The position numbers and the translations under genes were made by a program. From Candidatus Aenigmatarchaeota archaeon (lineage in GTDB: Archaea > EX4484-52), in assembly GCA_023137195.1 (NCBI GenBank), contig JAGLPV010000021.1, positions 1 through 50,822 on the forward strand: DNA of 50,822 bases, given 5' to 3'. Under the pieces are notes generated by a model. The model made no database searches, was not told where the DNA came from, and saw only the letters and a list, made by a program, of their open reading frames with translations. Below are positions 25,458 to 35,156 of the stretch, piece after piece (the stretch's first letter is position 1; each line of letters starts with the position of its first letter).

Positions 25458-26318
25458 TCAAAACCCTTCAAGAATCTCTTCAATCTGCCTCTTGTTAATC
25501 GGCTTTTTCATGTAGTCTTTCGCCCCAAGTTCAATACACTGTTTTTTCGTCTTCTCATCATACACAGAAGTCTCCATCACAACAACAACACCCGGGTTGT
25601 CTTTCTTAATCTTCCCTAATGCCTCTACTCCGTCCATCTTCGGCATTTTGATATCCAAAAGAACAAGCGCTGGCTTCTCTTCCTTCGCCTTTGCCACAGC
25701 CTCCACTCCATCGACCGCCTCAATCACATTATATTTACCTACATCAATATAACTCTTGAGAGTCCCTCTCATCATTGACGAGTCATCCACAATAAGAACC
25801 TTTTTTTTCTTCCCTATGCTTTTCTCCTGTTTTCCTGCTTCTGCAATAAATGCTACTTCCTTTGCCTCAAGCACTTTGCCAAGATCTACAAGTATTATCA
25901 ACCTCTCATCAAGTATCCCAACACCCTGTATGTAATCGGAATTAATCTTTTTGGTTATCGCAGATGGAGCCGGCTCAACCTTATCTCCTGTGATTCTCAG
26001 CACTTCATTACACTCATCAACCACCATGCCGACAGTATTGTCATGTATATCTGTAATCAGCACCCTTGTGTTCTTGTCTTTCTCCTTAACAGGCAGGTTT
26101 AGTTTTTTTGCAAGGTCTATCACAACGATGATTTTTCCTCTTAAGTTTATGACGCCGAGGATGTAGTCTTCTGTATTTGGAACTTTTGTGACATCCTCCA
26201 TCTTGATAATTTCTCTTACATCATTTATGTCCACGCCGAATTCTTCATTCTCTATTTTGAAGACCACCAACTGTCTCTCGAAGAATTGCTTTTCTGTGTC
26301 TTTTTGTTCATCTGCCAT
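25458..26318 (-). CDS. cheV: CheV-type coupling protein, CheW-receiver fusion (A)
   Basis: 286 residues. An N-terminal CheW domain (~10-150; FFERQLVVFKIENEEFGVDI, GVINLRGKIIVVIDL) couples receptors to CheA. A C-terminal receiver (~172-285) has VDDSSMMR, the phospho-acceptor Asp in LVLLDIKMP and Lys in YMKKPI. CheV proteins scaffold the signalling array and may act as phosphate sinks. No stand-alone CheW is in the window, so the two CheV proteins probably replace it. A perfect AAGGAGG ribosome-binding site sits 6 bp before the ATG. It lies 21 bp after MCP-A, so they are co-transcribed. Confidence 0.93.
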   Translation of the reverse strand: MADEQKDTEKQFFERQLVVFKIENEEFGVDINDVREIIKMEDVTKVPNTEDYILGVINLRGKIIVVIDLAKKLNLPVKEKDKNTRVLITDIHDNTVGMVVDECNEVLRITGDKVEPAPSAITKKINSDYIQGVGILDERLIILVDLGKVLEAKEVAFIAEAGKQEKSIGKKKKVLIVDDSSMMRGTLKSYIDVGKYNVIEAVDGVEAVAKAKEEKPALVLLDIKMPKMDGVEALGKIKKDNPGVVVVMETSVYDEKTKKQCIELGAKDYMKKPINKRQIEEILEGF

Positions 26319-26324
26319 ACGAAG

Positions 26325-26331
26325 CCTCCTT
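26325..26331 (-). promoter_or_regulatory. strong Shine-Dalgarno site of CheV-A
   Basis: AAGGAGG on the minus strand, 6 bp before the ATG at 26318. It fixes this start and shows that internal operon genes here use SD-led translation, in contrast to the leaderless first genes. Confidence 0.85.
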
Positions 26332-26339
26332 ATATGAAA

Positions 26340-28652
26340 TTATTTCTTTACCTCCTCTTTGCCTTTCTTTTTATTTCCATCCGGCTTGTCTCCTTTTTTC
26401 ACAGATTCTTTCTTATGCTCTATTTTTTTATCCTCTCTTACTGTATCTTCTACAGAAGAATCATCCAACTTAAATTCTGAAACAATCTTCTTTAAGTCCT
26501 CTGCTCCCTGGGCAAGACTCTGTGCTGCTTCACTTACCTGTGTCATGGACGCTGTTGTCTCCTCCATAGATGCTGATACTTCCTCGGATGCTGCTGCACT
26601 CTCTTCTGCTATTGCACTGACCTCTGCTGCCGATTTTGAGACTTTTTCCACACCGGCCTGCGATTCCTGTGCCGCAGCACTTACTTCCTGCACCTGTCCG
26701 GCAATGCCTTTCACAAGCTCACTGATATTTTCAAGCGATTGTACTGCTTCATGGATTACCGCCGAACCCTTATCTACTGCCTTTTTCGTGCTGTCCATCC
26801 CGGAAACAGATGTTTTTGTCTCTTCCTGCACAGCTGTTATCAAATCTGCAATCTGTGTTGTTGCTTTCTGCGACTCTTCTGCAAGTTTTCTTACCTCATC
26901 TGCAACAACTGCAAATCCTCTTCCGGCTTCTCCTGCCCGTGCCGCTTCAATTGCAGCATTCAATGCAAGAAGATTTGTCTGCTCTGAAATGTTGTTTATG
27001 ACATCTATAATCTTGCCGATTTCCTGGCTCTTTGTATCCAAAGCCGCTATATTTCCTGATGTTTTCTCTGCTGTCTCCATTATCTGGGTCATCGACTCGC
27101 CTGCTCTTTTTCCTGCTCCAAGACCATCAACAGCAGTTTTCTGCGCATTAGAAGCATTTTCAGCGGTTTTCTGGGAATTGTCCGCAACCATTTTTGTAGC
27201 ATTACCGACTTCCTCGATAGATGATTTTGTTTCACCGCTAAGCCTTGAAAGATCCTGTCCTCCCTTTGCAACTTCCTGTATTGTGGATGACACCTGCTGG
27301 CTTGATGCATTTACCTGCTCCGATGAAGCAGAAAGCTCTTCAGCAGATGATGCCGCAATATTAGCATTCTTGGTTATATTAGATATAAGACTTCTCAGGT
27401 TGCCAAGCATAGTTTTCATTGCATTTGTAAGCACAAGAATATCTCCCTTAGCATCTATATTTATATCCTTTGTCAAATCCCCTTTCGCAATAGTCTTGGC
27501 AATTTCTGTCAATTTTTGCGCAGGTCCTGCAACATTATCAAGCATTGAATTCAATGAATTTCCAAGCATACCGATTTCATCTTTGCTATCTACAGTAGCC
27601 CGCCTATCTAATTCAACGGTCTCTTCCAGTCCTCTAAGTTCTCTTACAAGACGGTCAATTGGTTTAGTAATAAGTTTTGCAATAAACAATGCAATTAGAA
27701 CGCTCAAAATTACAGCAACAATTGTAAATCCTACAATCATTGTATTTGCAGAAGATTGTGCAGAAAGCATCTCATCTTTTTGATCCGCACGAATTTCATT
27801 TGCTATATTCTCAAATTCCCTTGCTGCTGCAACAACATTTTCTTCCTCTGCCAGTTGTTCATGATAGAGGGATATGTACTCTTCTCCGGCAGTCTCGTAT
27901 TCTCCCAATGCCTTTGTAATCGTATCAATCTGGTCTAAATTCACCTGCTGATTGAACTTTGCTCTTGTAGTCTTGCACTGGCTGTCTATATCCTCAACAA
28001 GACCTCTCCATTCTGCTGCATATTTTTCATCCTTCCTAAGCATGTAGTTCTTTTCAGCAACCCTTACCGATTCCGCGTATTTTATGAGTCTGTTCGCATC
28101 ATCTGCCTTTCCTATTCTATCTGTAAGCTCTGCTGTTGATTTTCCTGATGCTAAATCTGCATCCAACTGCTCCTTCTGAGATATCCTTAGGGCATCGCAT
28201 TCTGCTTCAACAATCCTCGCTTTCTCAACCATTATCATTTTTGCATCTTCCTGTTCATCGTATATGTCCTCAAATTCCGCAATAGAAGCTTCGTATTTGT
28301 CAAGTTCTTCTGAAAGAGCATCCATCTGCGCTATATTGTCAACGCTATTGAACTTGGCTTTTGTTTGGGCAATCTGGGTATGTGCTCCTTCAACAACAGC
28401 GTTTAGTTTCTGTATAGAATGTTCAGTATCGCTCCCCTGAAGGTCGTATCCTCTCAGCTGGAAGTTCTTTTCCTGCTGTCTTGCCTTCAATACATCTTTC
28501 ACAAGACGATTCGCATCATCTGCCTTATCTACTCTATCAACAACAGTAGACATACTACTATATCCGGTATATCCAATTATAGCAGCAATCAATACCACAA
28601 CAACAAACCCGCAAAGAATTTTCGAGCCGATTTTCATATCCTTGAATCTCAT
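26340..28652 (-). CDS. methyl-accepting chemotaxis protein A (HBM sensor)
   Basis: 770 residues from the ATG at 28652 (the track uses a GTG three codons upstream; MCP-B aligns with the ATG). TM1 ~12-30 and TM2 ~303-325 flank a large all-helical extracytoplasmic domain. This has two similar halves, each with an EKNxxLR motif (near residues 61 and 200), as in helical bimodular (HBM) receptors. A HAMP region and the long signalling coiled coil follow, with the invariant tip [19 protein letters not shown] and [18 protein letters not shown]. The tail is Lys/Glu-rich and lacks a CheR-docking pentapeptide. Ligand unknown; McpS-type HBM receptors bind organic acids. Confidence 0.95.
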   Translation of the reverse strand: MRFKDMKIGSKILCGFVVVVLIAAIIGYTGYSSMSTVVDRVDKADDANRLVKDVLKARQQEKNFQLRGYDLQGSDTEHSIQKLNAVVEGAHTQIAQTKAKFNSVDNIAQMDALSEELDKYEASIAEFEDIYDEQEDAKMIMVEKARIVEAECDALRISQKEQLDADLASGKSTAELTDRIGKADDANRLIKYAESVRVAEKNYMLRKDEKYAAEWRGLVEDIDSQCKTTRAKFNQQVNLDQIDTITKALGEYETAGEEYISLYHEQLAEEENVVAAAREFENIANEIRADQKDEMLSAQSSANTMIVGFTIVAVILSVLIALFIAKLITKPIDRLVRELRGLEETVELDRRATVDSKDEIGMLGNSLNSMLDNVAGPAQKLTEIAKTIAKGDLTKDINIDAKGDILVLTNAMKTMLGNLRSLISNITKNANIAASSAEELSASSEQVNASSQQVSSTIQEVAKGGQDLSRLSGETKSSIEEVGNATKMVADNSQKTAENASNAQKTAVDGLGAGKRAGESMTQIMETAEKTSGNIAALDTKSQEIGKIIDVINNISEQTNLLALNAAIEAARAGEAGRGFAVVADEVRKLAEESQKATTQIADLITAVQEETKTSVSGMDSTKKAVDKGSAVIHEAVQSLENISELVKGIAGQVQEVSAAAQESQAGVEKVSKSAAEVSAIAEESAAASEEVSASMEETTASMTQVSEAAQSLAQGAEDLKKIVSEFKLDDSSVEDTVREDKKIEHKKESVKKGDKPDGNKKKGKEEVKK

Positions 28653-28680
28653 ATTTTTCACACTATTTTATTTTTATTAT

Positions 28681-28759
28681 CCTATATAAAAAATACTGCA
28701 TATATAAACATACACTACAAAATAGTGTAGTTATATTATATATAATGCATTATATAACT
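28681..28759. promoter_or_regulatory. divergent MCP-A/HxlR promoter with two dyads
   Basis: A TATA-like TTTTTATATAGG for the MCP lies at ~28681-28692 (minus strand). Towards the HxlR gene are two inverted repeats: ACACTA/TAGTGT (28712-28728) and AGTTATAT/ATATAACT (28729-28759), the second ending 5 bp before the HxlR ATG. HxlR-type regulators bind short dyads in their own promoter, so these are candidate operators controlling both the regulator and the receptor. Confidence 0.5.
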
Positions 28760-28764
28760 CTACT

Positions 28765-29127
28765 ATGAGCAATCATTATTATGATGAACTAAAAAAAAGC
28801 ATGTTGCTGAAACTGCTTCAACTGCTTGGCAAAAAATGGTCTATGTCAATTTTAATTTCATTTATTGATGATGAAAAACAGCAATATTGCACAATAATGA
28901 AAAAATTCAAAAAAGCAATCAATCCTACTCTTTTGTCAGAGAGGCTAAAATCTTTTGAAAAACACAGCATCATAATGAAATGCGATGACGGCTGTTACCA
29001 GATTACAGAACTGGGCAAAAAAGTAATCACTTATCTCGATACTTTTAAAGAGGAAATGGAAAAAAATAATTTCACCTTCCCTGAAAAACTCAAATCAAAA
29101 AAGTATTTTGGTAATGTATATTATTGA
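28765..29127 (+). CDS. HxlR/MarR-like winged-helix regulator
   Basis: 120 residues. LLQLLGKKWSMSILISFI (17-34) and the recognition-helix region AINPTLLSERLKSFEKHSII match the HxlR-type DNA-binding winged helix, with the wing ending GCYQITELGKKV. C-terminal residues ~95-120 probably form the dimer helix. No receiver or ligand domain. It is divergent from MCP-A across a short dyad-rich promoter, so it may control the receptor operon. It is convergent with the AAA ATPase gene, 17 bp away. Confidence 0.85.
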   Translation: MSNHYYDELKKSMLLKLLQLLGKKWSMSILISFIDDEKQQYCTIMKKFKKAINPTLLSERLKSFEKHSIIMKCDDGCYQITELGKKVITYLDTFKEEMEKNNFTFPEKLKSKKYFGNVYY

Positions 29128-29144
29128 AAAGAGCAATCGCTTAT

Positions 29145-30542
29145 CTAAAAATCATCCAGATCAAAGACGACAAACCCGCTCTTTCTTAATTCATCTTTAC
29201 CCTCTATTTTTCTGGCAATCAAACCAAAATGCTCTTTCCGACTCTCATCACGCCACTGGACATAATACGATTTCTGCTTCAACTTTTCAAGAATATCCAA
29301 TGCCTTATTCTTACCCAAATCCATCCATTTGCATTCAAAGAACCCAATCTCTTTTGCATCCTCATTCAACGCAACAAGGTCTAACTCCACCTCTTTCCGA
29401 CCATTATCCGACTTATAATGCCCCCACCAGTTGCCGATTTTTTCAAAATGAAATTTTAATTTATTCTTTCTATTCAAATCAATCAAAAATTCCTTTGATA
29501 TACCTTCAAACACATATCCAATATAAGAATCAAGATTGTCATAGATTAACTTTGCAATCTTGTCTTTATCCCCTCCTTCAATTTCAGACAGATTGGGATA
29601 AATAAAACGAAACCAGAACTTAAAATAATTATCTGAAATCACATAATGCGTATTTTTTGTTTTTACTTTTTTTTCTGTAACCTTTATTATCTTTTTTACA
29701 AATCTCAAATTAGACAGAACAGACAAATATTTAGGCAGTTTATTTACATCTATATTTGACTTGGATGCAAGTATACTCATTCTCAATGGTCTGTCCTTGA
29801 TTTGCTCTAAAAGAGTAAGATACGTCCCTGTATCCCTCAACTCCTGTTTCAACAAAAACAACGGCTCCTTGTACAATATCTTATCCTGTCTGAGGATATT
29901 TTCTTCTATATTTTTTCTGATTGATTTCTTATCATCAAATTCAAGCAGATACATCGGGATATTTCCCAGTATTGAATGTGCCTGTATTTTTTGCCCTAAA
30001 TTATATTTGGGGAAAAACTCAAAAACATTTTTCAAAAACATAGGCAATAACTCGATTTGTCCTGTCCTCCTGCCGTAAAGCGGACTCTTGTAATCCAGCA
30101 AATCCTCCATCATGCTAATAGAAGAGCCGCAAAGAATCAAAAAAATATTTGTATCTTTAAAATACTCATCCCACGCCATCTGGAATAAAGAAGCCATTGC
30201 CTTGTTTTTCCCCATCAAATAAGGAAATTCATCAATTACAAGAATCAATCTTTCCTTAGATTTTTGCGAAATATATTCAAATAAATCCTCCCAACTCTCA
30301 ACAAGAGGTGTCATTTCATCAAAACTCTCAGCAATTCTTTTTGCTATCTTTTTTATCTGGATCAGATCATTTTCCTGGCTGCACAAATAATATATGTATT
30401 TCTTGTTTTTGCAGAATTCTTTAATAAGAGCAGTTTTCCCAACTCTTCGCCTACCATAAACCAGTAAAAATTCAGGATTTCCTGAATCATGCCTTTGATT
30501 TAATGCTGTCAGTTCCTGTCTTCTGTTAATAAACAAACTCAT
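29145..30542 (-). CDS. archaeal AAA ATPase with DUF234-type C-terminus
   Basis: 465 residues. N-terminal P-loop ATPase of the archaeal ATPase_2 type: Walker A GRRRVGKT (30-37), Walker B LILVIDEFPYL, sensor-like LILCGSS. A winged-helix middle region follows (RPLRMSILASKSNIDVNKL). The C-terminal ~150 residues match the DUF234 / PD-(D/E)XK-like end: EVELDLVALNEDAKEIGFFECKW contains a possible nuclease E/D...E-x-K core. These proteins are very common in archaea, multiply in genomes and are often mobile; their role is unknown. A 31-codon remnant of a second copy lies just upstream (30581-30673). Confidence 0.9.
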   Translation of the reverse strand: MSLFINRRQELTALNQRHDSGNPEFLLVYGRRRVGKTALIKEFCKNKKYIYYLCSQENDLIQIKKIAKRIAESFDEMTPLVESWEDLFEYISQKSKERLILVIDEFPYLMGKNKAMASLFQMAWDEYFKDTNIFLILCGSSISMMEDLLDYKSPLYGRRTGQIELLPMFLKNVFEFFPKYNLGQKIQAHSILGNIPMYLLEFDDKKSIRKNIEENILRQDKILYKEPLFLLKQELRDTGTYLTLLEQIKDRPLRMSILASKSNIDVNKLPKYLSVLSNLRFVKKIIKVTEKKVKTKNTHYVISDNYFKFWFRFIYPNLSEIEGGDKDKIAKLIYDNLDSYIGYVFEGISKEFLIDLNRKNKLKFHFEKIGNWWGHYKSDNGRKEVELDLVALNEDAKEIGFFECKWMDLGKNKALDILEKLKQKSYYVQWRDESRKEHFGLIARKIEGKDELRKSGFVVFDLDDF

Positions 30543-30580
30543 AATAATAATTATTACAAGTATAATTTTAAATAGTTTTC

Positions 30581-30673
30581 TTAAAAATCATCCAAATCAA
30601 ACACAAAAAAACCAATCTTCCTCAATTCTTCTTTTCCTTCAATTTTTCTGCCAATCAACCCGAAATGCTCTGT
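30581..30673 (-). pseudogene. 3'-end remnant of a second DUF234 ATPase
   Basis: The minus strand encodes TEHFGLIGRKIEGKEEL...FDLDDF followed by a stop, 31 codons that match the last residues of the ATPase at 29145-30542 (EHFGLIARKIEGKDEL...FDLDDF) with only a few changes. Upstream of it the similarity ends and no ORF continues. It is the leftover tail of a lost paralogue. Confidence 0.88.
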
Positions 30674-30746
30674 CTAATTAATTTCCTGAATTATCATGTA
30701 TTAAGATTAAAACTACTTATATACTAAATTATATAAATATAATCTC

Positions 30747-31034
30747 TTGTATAATGATACCTATTCTACAAACAAACAAAATGGTGGTAATATTTCAAGA
30801 CACAAAACCCAATCAGAACAAAAACAAAAAGATATTGACGAACTTACAAATATTCTAAAAGAAGCAATAAAATCAGATGGCTGCTGTTTCTGCAATAATT
30901 CTCATCCCTGCCAGACACTGGAAACTGCAATCCTCTGCAAATACAAAAAAAGCTATGTGCACATAGAATGCTGCTCTTCAAAATGCAGTTGGCATGGTGA
31001 ACCATGCAAGCATGCAATCAACATCCATATGTAA
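30747..31034 (+). CDS. small Cys-rich protein, uncertain
   Basis: 95 residues if the TTG at 30747 is the start; there is no in-frame ATG near the beginning. The C-terminal half has nine cysteines and several histidines (CCFCNNSHPC, CKYKKSYVHIECCSSKC, HGEPCKH), suggesting a metal-binding fold. A TATA-like TATATAAATAT lies just before it at 30730-30740. It sits between two pseudogene remnants, so it may itself be a fragment. Function unknown. Confidence 0.4.
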   Translation: MYNDTYSTNKQNGGNISRHKTQSEQKQKDIDELTNILKEAIKSDGCCFCNNSHPCQTLETAILCKYKKSYVHIECCSSKCSWHGEPCKHAINIHM

Positions 31035-31048
31035 ACTCTAAATCACAG

Positions 31049-31212
31049 TTACTTGTTCTTAATATTCTTCAACACATCGCCAATCTGTCTCTTGTTAATC
31101 GGCTTTTTCAGGTAGTCTTTCGCCCCAAGTTCAATGCACTGCTTTTTTGTCTTCTCATCATACACAGAAGTCTCCATCACAACAACAACACCCTGGTTGT
31201 CTTTCTTAAGTT
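31049..31212 (-). pseudogene. 3'-end remnant of a third CheV receiver
   Basis: The minus strand encodes KLKKDNQGVVVVMETSVYDE...KKPINKRQIGDVLKNIKNK and a stop. In the central ~125 bp the DNA is almost identical to the end of CheV-A (25458-26318) but less like CheV-B. There is no start or CheW part. It is the tail of a third, lost CheV copy, or of a recombined one. Confidence 0.88.
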
Positions 31213-31437
31213 TGTATATTGATGTTTAATTACGAGGAAATTTTTGAGATATCCTTTAAAATAATCATAAATGTTTCCTTACAATCGACTCTACTATTAC
31301 ACTTCATTTCACCTCCGCTGGAGCAAAAGGTATTACAAAGAATCATAAAAAAAGGATTTTTATAACTCATTCCTACAAACGAAGTCATACTACATAACCT
31401 TATATTAAATGTTTGTATATATTCTTATTTACTATTA
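31213..31437. other. gene-free A+T-rich stretch
   Basis: No ORF, RNA gene or clear repeat seen. It separates the CheV remnant from the small winged-helix gene and probably holds that gene's promoter (TATATATTC-like run near 31415). Confidence 0.5.
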
Positions 31438-31455
31438 TTGATAATATATTTTTAT

Positions 31456-31671
31456 ATGAGCAAATACATCCCCATGATAATGGACATTTTAGATGAAAAA
31501 GAAATCAAAAGCACAAACGAGATTTTAAAGAAACTCGAAGAAAGAAGCGGAAAAACAATCAATTGGCATTATATTTACCATATTTTAATGAAATTGAAAG
31601 AAAACGGAGAAATTGAACGATATAAAGCAAATGCCGGCTTTTTTTGGAGAAAAAGAAAAGCAAGAGAATAG
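31456..31671 (+). CDS. small winged-helix-like protein
   Basis: 71 residues from the ATG at 31456 (the track starts at a TTG six codons earlier in A+T-rich leader). Helices PMIMDILDEKEIKSTNEILKKL and NWHYIYHILMKLKENGEIERY, followed by the hairpin AGFFWRKRK, fit a minimal winged helix, probably DNA-binding. No other domain. It is convergent with receiver B, 11 bp apart. It may regulate nearby signalling genes. Confidence 0.6.
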   Translation: MSKYIPMIMDILDEKEIKSTNEILKKLEERSGKTINWHYIYHILMKLKENGEIERYKANAGFFWRKRKARE

Positions 31672-31682
31672 AAAAATCTTTT

Positions 31683-32102
31683 TTAAGTAAACTTTCGACA
31701 ATCGCTGAGTCTATCCTTTCCACTCTTTTGATAGCCAACTATTTTATCTATCCTCTTTTTCAGGTCAAATATATCAAACGGCTTTTCAATATAATCTCTC
31801 GAAACAGCACTACCCAATTCTCTGCTTACATCATCTGTTCTTGCTGTCAAAAAAACAATAGGTATCTTTTTCCATTTAGGCTTTGATTGTATCTGCGCTG
31901 CGGTCTCCAAACCATCTATGCCCGGCATCATTATATCCAGCAAAATTAAATCCGGTATTTGTCTGTTTTTTAACAAAGATATGCATTCCTCCCCACTATC
32001 TGCCTCCATAAAAGAATAACTCGATGAGATATCATCAAGACCTCTCTTCACACAATGAATCATATCATAATTGTCATCTACAATCATTATTGTTTTTTTC
32101 AT
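31683..32102 (-). CDS. single-domain response regulator (cassette B)
   Basis: 139 residues, one receiver: VDDN pocket, phospho-acceptor Asp in LILLDIMMP, Thr in FLTARTD, Lys in EKPFDIF. It is a close paralogue of the receiver at 24848-25219, with a 15-residue polar C-terminal extension (YQKSGKDRLSDCRKFT). It lies 11 bp downstream of CheV-B, so MCP-B, CheV-B and this receiver form one operon. No histidine kinase follows here; partners are probably CheA or the distant kinase. Confidence 0.9.
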   Translation of the reverse strand: MKKTIMIVDDNYDMIHCVKRGLDDISSSYSFMEADSGEECISLLKNRQIPDLILLDIMMPGIDGLETAAQIQSKPKWKKIPIVFLTARTDDVSRELGSAVSRDYIEKPFDIFDLKKRIDKIVGYQKSGKDRLSDCRKFT

Positions 32103-32113
32103 AACTTTCCTTT

Positions 32114-32986
32114 TTAGATACTTTTCAAAATATCAACAATCTGCTTCTTGCTAATTGGTTTTTTCAGGTAATCCTTTGCCCCTGATTTAAGACACAACTC
32201 CTTTGTTTCATCCTCGTAAACTGATGTTTCCATCACAACAACAGTCTTTGGATTCACCTCTTTAATCTGTTTGAGTGCTCCAATTCCGTCCAGCTTTGGC
32301 ATCTTAATATCCAACAGGATAAGAGAAGGCTTTTCTTCCTTTACCTTCAATACAGCTTCCTCCCCATCTCCTGCCTCAATCACATCATATTTATCTGCAT
32401 CAATATAACTTTTCAATGTCCCTCTCATCATTGACGAGTCATCCACAATAAGCACTTTTTTCTTTTCCTCTTTTTTTTCTGGTTGCCCTGAATGTTGATC
32501 TTCCACCTGCTTTATATAATCCACATCCTTGTTTTCAAATACTTTCCCCAGATCAAGCAGAATCAGAATCCTATCCTCCAATATACCAACACCCTGCAGA
32601 TAATCTGAATCTATTTTTTTGGTAATTGTGGAAGGAGCCGGCTTTATTTTATCTCCGGTAATTCTCAATACCTCATTACACTCGTCAACAACCATCCCAA
32701 CGGTATTACCTTCAAATTCTGTTATTATTACTCTTGTATTTTTATCTCTTTCTTTAGCAGGCATACCTAATTTTTTTGCCAGATCAACCACAACGATTAT
32801 TTTGCCGCGCAGATTTATCACACCAATAATGTAGTCTTCGGTTCTGGGAATATGGGTAATATCCTCCATCTTAATGATTTCTCTCACATCATTAATGTCC
32901 ACCCCGAATTCCTCTTTCTCGATTCTGAAGATAACGAGCTGGCGCTCGAAAAACCGTTTTTCTGTATCTTTTTGCTCTTCTTCCAT
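32114..32986 (-). CDS. cheV: CheV-type coupling protein, CheW-receiver fusion (B)
   Basis: 290 residues from the ATG at 32986 (MEEEQKDTEKR), chosen because it matches the start of CheV-A; the track begins at a GTG three codons upstream. CheW domain ~7-150 (QLVIFRIEKEEFGVDI, GVINLRGKIIVVVDL), receiver ~175-288 (VDDSSMMR, LILLDIKMP, YLKKPI). It is a paralogue of CheV-A with the linker changed (VEDQHSGQPEKKEEKKK). It begins 13 bp after the MCP-B stop. Probably couples MCP-B to CheA and can be phosphorylated. Confidence 0.92.
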   Translation of the reverse strand: MEEEQKDTEKRFFERQLVIFRIEKEEFGVDINDVREIIKMEDITHIPRTEDYIIGVINLRGKIIVVVDLAKKLGMPAKERDKNTRVIITEFEGNTVGMVVDECNEVLRITGDKIKPAPSTITKKIDSDYLQGVGILEDRILILLDLGKVFENKDVDYIKQVEDQHSGQPEKKEEKKKVLIVDDSSMMRGTLKSYIDADKYDVIEAGDGEEAVLKVKEEKPSLILLDIKMPKLDGIGALKQIKEVNPKTVVVMETSVYEDETKELCLKSGAKDYLKKPISKKQIVDILKSI

Positions 32987-32999
32987 TTTAATCACTGCT

Positions 33000-35087
33000 T
33001 TATTTTTTTACCTGTTTTTTCTGTTTTGGTTCTTCTTTTTTGACAGCAGGCGATTTTGCCTGCTGTTTTGTTTCCTGCTGCTGGATGAGGCTCTCATCAA
33101 TCTTAAACTGACTGATTAGCTTCTTCAGGTCTTCTGCGCCTTGTGCAAGTAGCTGGGCAGATTCTGCAACCTGTGTCATGGATGCTGTAGTCTCTTCCAC
33201 AGAAGCTGAAACCTCTTCCGAACCAGCGGCAGATTCTTCTGCAACCGCGCTTACTTCATTGATTGATTTATCTACTTTTTCTGCATTTGCAAGCTGTTCT
33301 TGTGTGGATGCACTAATCTCCTGTATCTGGTCTGCAACACCGGAAACTTTACTGCTTATAAGTTCCAGCGACTTCAATGCCTCATTTACTGTCTGGCTTC
33401 CTTCCTCAACTTCCTTTGTTCCTACCTGCATGGAGTCAACTGCCTTGTTAGTGCTTTCGGTAATGTCACTTATCATTGTCTCAATTTGCTTTGTTGCTTT
33501 TTGCGACTCCTCGGCAAGCTTTCTTACCTCATCTGCAACAACTGCAAATCCTCGTCCTGCTTCTCCTGCCCGTGCTGCCTCAATTGCAGCATTTAATGCC
33601 AGAAGATTTGTCTGCTCTGAAATAGAGTTAATCGCCTCAACGATTTTTGTTATCTCCTTGCTTTTTTCTCCAAGCTCACCAACAACCTTTGCAGAAGTAC
33701 CAACAGCACTACTAATATCACCCATTTTCTCTCCTGCTTTTTTTGCTGCCGCAGCACCACTCAATGAAGCCTCGTTTGCCTCAGTAGCGTTTTTGGCAGA
33801 ATCCTGTGCAGATTCTGCAACTGCCTTTATTGAAGCAATCAATTGCTGGGCTCCTTCTTTTGTTTCACCTGCATTCTTGCTCAAGTTCTGTCCTCCTTTA
33901 GCAATCTCCTGTATTGTTGAACTCACCTGCTCTGTTGATGCATTAACCTCCTGCGCACTTGCCGAGAGTTCTTCTGCAGTTGATGCTGCCATCTGTGAAT
34001 TCTGCATGACTTTTGCTACCATATTAGAAAGATTATCAGCCATCATATTTAATGCATTTGCCAGAGTTCCTATTTCATCCTTACTCTGGTAATTTATCCT
34101 TTTGCTTAAATCACCATTAGCCATTGTCTTTGCAAAATCCACGCCTTTCAACAATGGTCTTGTAATTATTCTGGCCAGGAACAGGGCTATAACCACACCA
34201 AGTATCACAGCAATAATTATCGAAGCAATGATTATCATATTTGCCGTTGAACTCAACTCCTGTGCCTCGTTCTTTGCAACTTCCAACTGAGCATAACCTG
34301 CATTTTCTGCTGCCTGTGCCTGCTCTATAACAGTTAGCCCCATGGTGTTCATATCAACCAAAATAATTTGCAGTTTTTTGACATTTTCAATCCAGTCCAC
34401 GCATAGTTTTTTATATTCTTGTACCTGTATTTTTGCCTGCGCTATTATTTGCCTGTCGGCAGGAGTAGCTACAGTCATTTCCTGTTCATTAAGAAGTACC
34501 GCCAAAGAAGCAAAATCAATCATTAATTTCTCTTCAGATGCCTTATCCTTCCTTAACATGTAATTTTTTTCCTGTACTCTACATTCTTTCACAAGAGCAT
34601 ATGCTTCTTGATTGTTTTTTAATAAATTCTCGATTACTCTTGCATTCTCAACAATTGTTGTTTCAGTTTCCCTGTTTTGGACAAGTAGTGCAACTGCTTC
34701 ATGGTATTTTGCCTCATACGCTTCTGTTTCTTCTCTTGCCTCCCGGGAGAGTTTAAGCAGTTCATCATTATCATACTCTGCCGCCAACTCGTCAACTTCA
34801 TCCAAAAAACCATATAGTTCTGCAACATTTTGCTTTGCACGCTCATAAATTTCATCCTCTTCTTCAAGCAGATAATTCTTCTCTTCCAGAATAGTGGACA
34901 GAGCCATTCTCTCAACGCCTGTCGCATACTCGACGGCTTTTGCATTATTGTCTGTTATGCCAAACAAGGCACCAGATATATTTCCGATATAGCTATAAGC
35001 CAATATCCCTAAAATTACTGTAATTGCAACAAGGGATAAAGAACCACCTAATATCTTATTTCTTACACTCATATCATTTAGATTCAT
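33000..35087 (-). CDS. methyl-accepting chemotaxis protein B (HBM sensor)
   Basis: 695 residues. TM1 ~13-33 and TM2 ~282-305 enclose a helical extracytoplasmic domain with two EKNYxL motifs (near residues 70 and 175), like the bimodular HBM sensor of MCP-A. HAMP (~306-358) and the signalling coiled coil follow, with the tip [19 protein letters not shown]. The signalling half is closely related to MCP-A, while the sensor half has diverged, so the two probably detect different ligands. Gln/Lys-rich tail, no CheR-docking pentapeptide. The start ATG at 35087 follows the same GTGA(G)AAAATATG context as MCP-A. Confidence 0.95.
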   Translation of the reverse strand: MNLNDMSVRNKILGGSLSLVAITVILGILAYSYIGNISGALFGITDNNAKAVEYATGVERMALSTILEEKNYLLEEEDEIYERAKQNVAELYGFLDEVDELAAEYDNDELLKLSREAREETEAYEAKYHEAVALLVQNRETETTIVENARVIENLLKNNQEAYALVKECRVQEKNYMLRKDKASEEKLMIDFASLAVLLNEQEMTVATPADRQIIAQAKIQVQEYKKLCVDWIENVKKLQIILVDMNTMGLTVIEQAQAAENAGYAQLEVAKNEAQELSSTANMIIIASIIIAVILGVVIALFLARIITRPLLKGVDFAKTMANGDLSKRINYQSKDEIGTLANALNMMADNLSNMVAKVMQNSQMAASTAEELSASAQEVNASTEQVSSTIQEIAKGGQNLSKNAGETKEGAQQLIASIKAVAESAQDSAKNATEANEASLSGAAAAKKAGEKMGDISSAVGTSAKVVGELGEKSKEITKIVEAINSISEQTNLLALNAAIEAARAGEAGRGFAVVADEVRKLAEESQKATKQIETMISDITESTNKAVDSMQVGTKEVEEGSQTVNEALKSLELISSKVSGVADQIQEISASTQEQLANAEKVDKSINEVSAVAEESAAGSEEVSASVEETTASMTQVAESAQLLAQGAEDLKKLISQFKIDESLIQQQETKQQAKSPAVKKEEPKQKKQVKK

Positions 35088-35156
35088 ATTTTCTCACATT
35101 TTATTCATTTAATCATATATATTTTTGTATATTCAAATATTTATATATTAAATATT

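Noticed and set aside
26359-27783. 474-residue ORF antisense to MCP-A
   Set aside because: Ser/Ala-rich shadow produced by the biased codons of the MCP coiled coil; no domain or start signal, and the same kind of shadow occurs opposite MCP-B (33178-34092).
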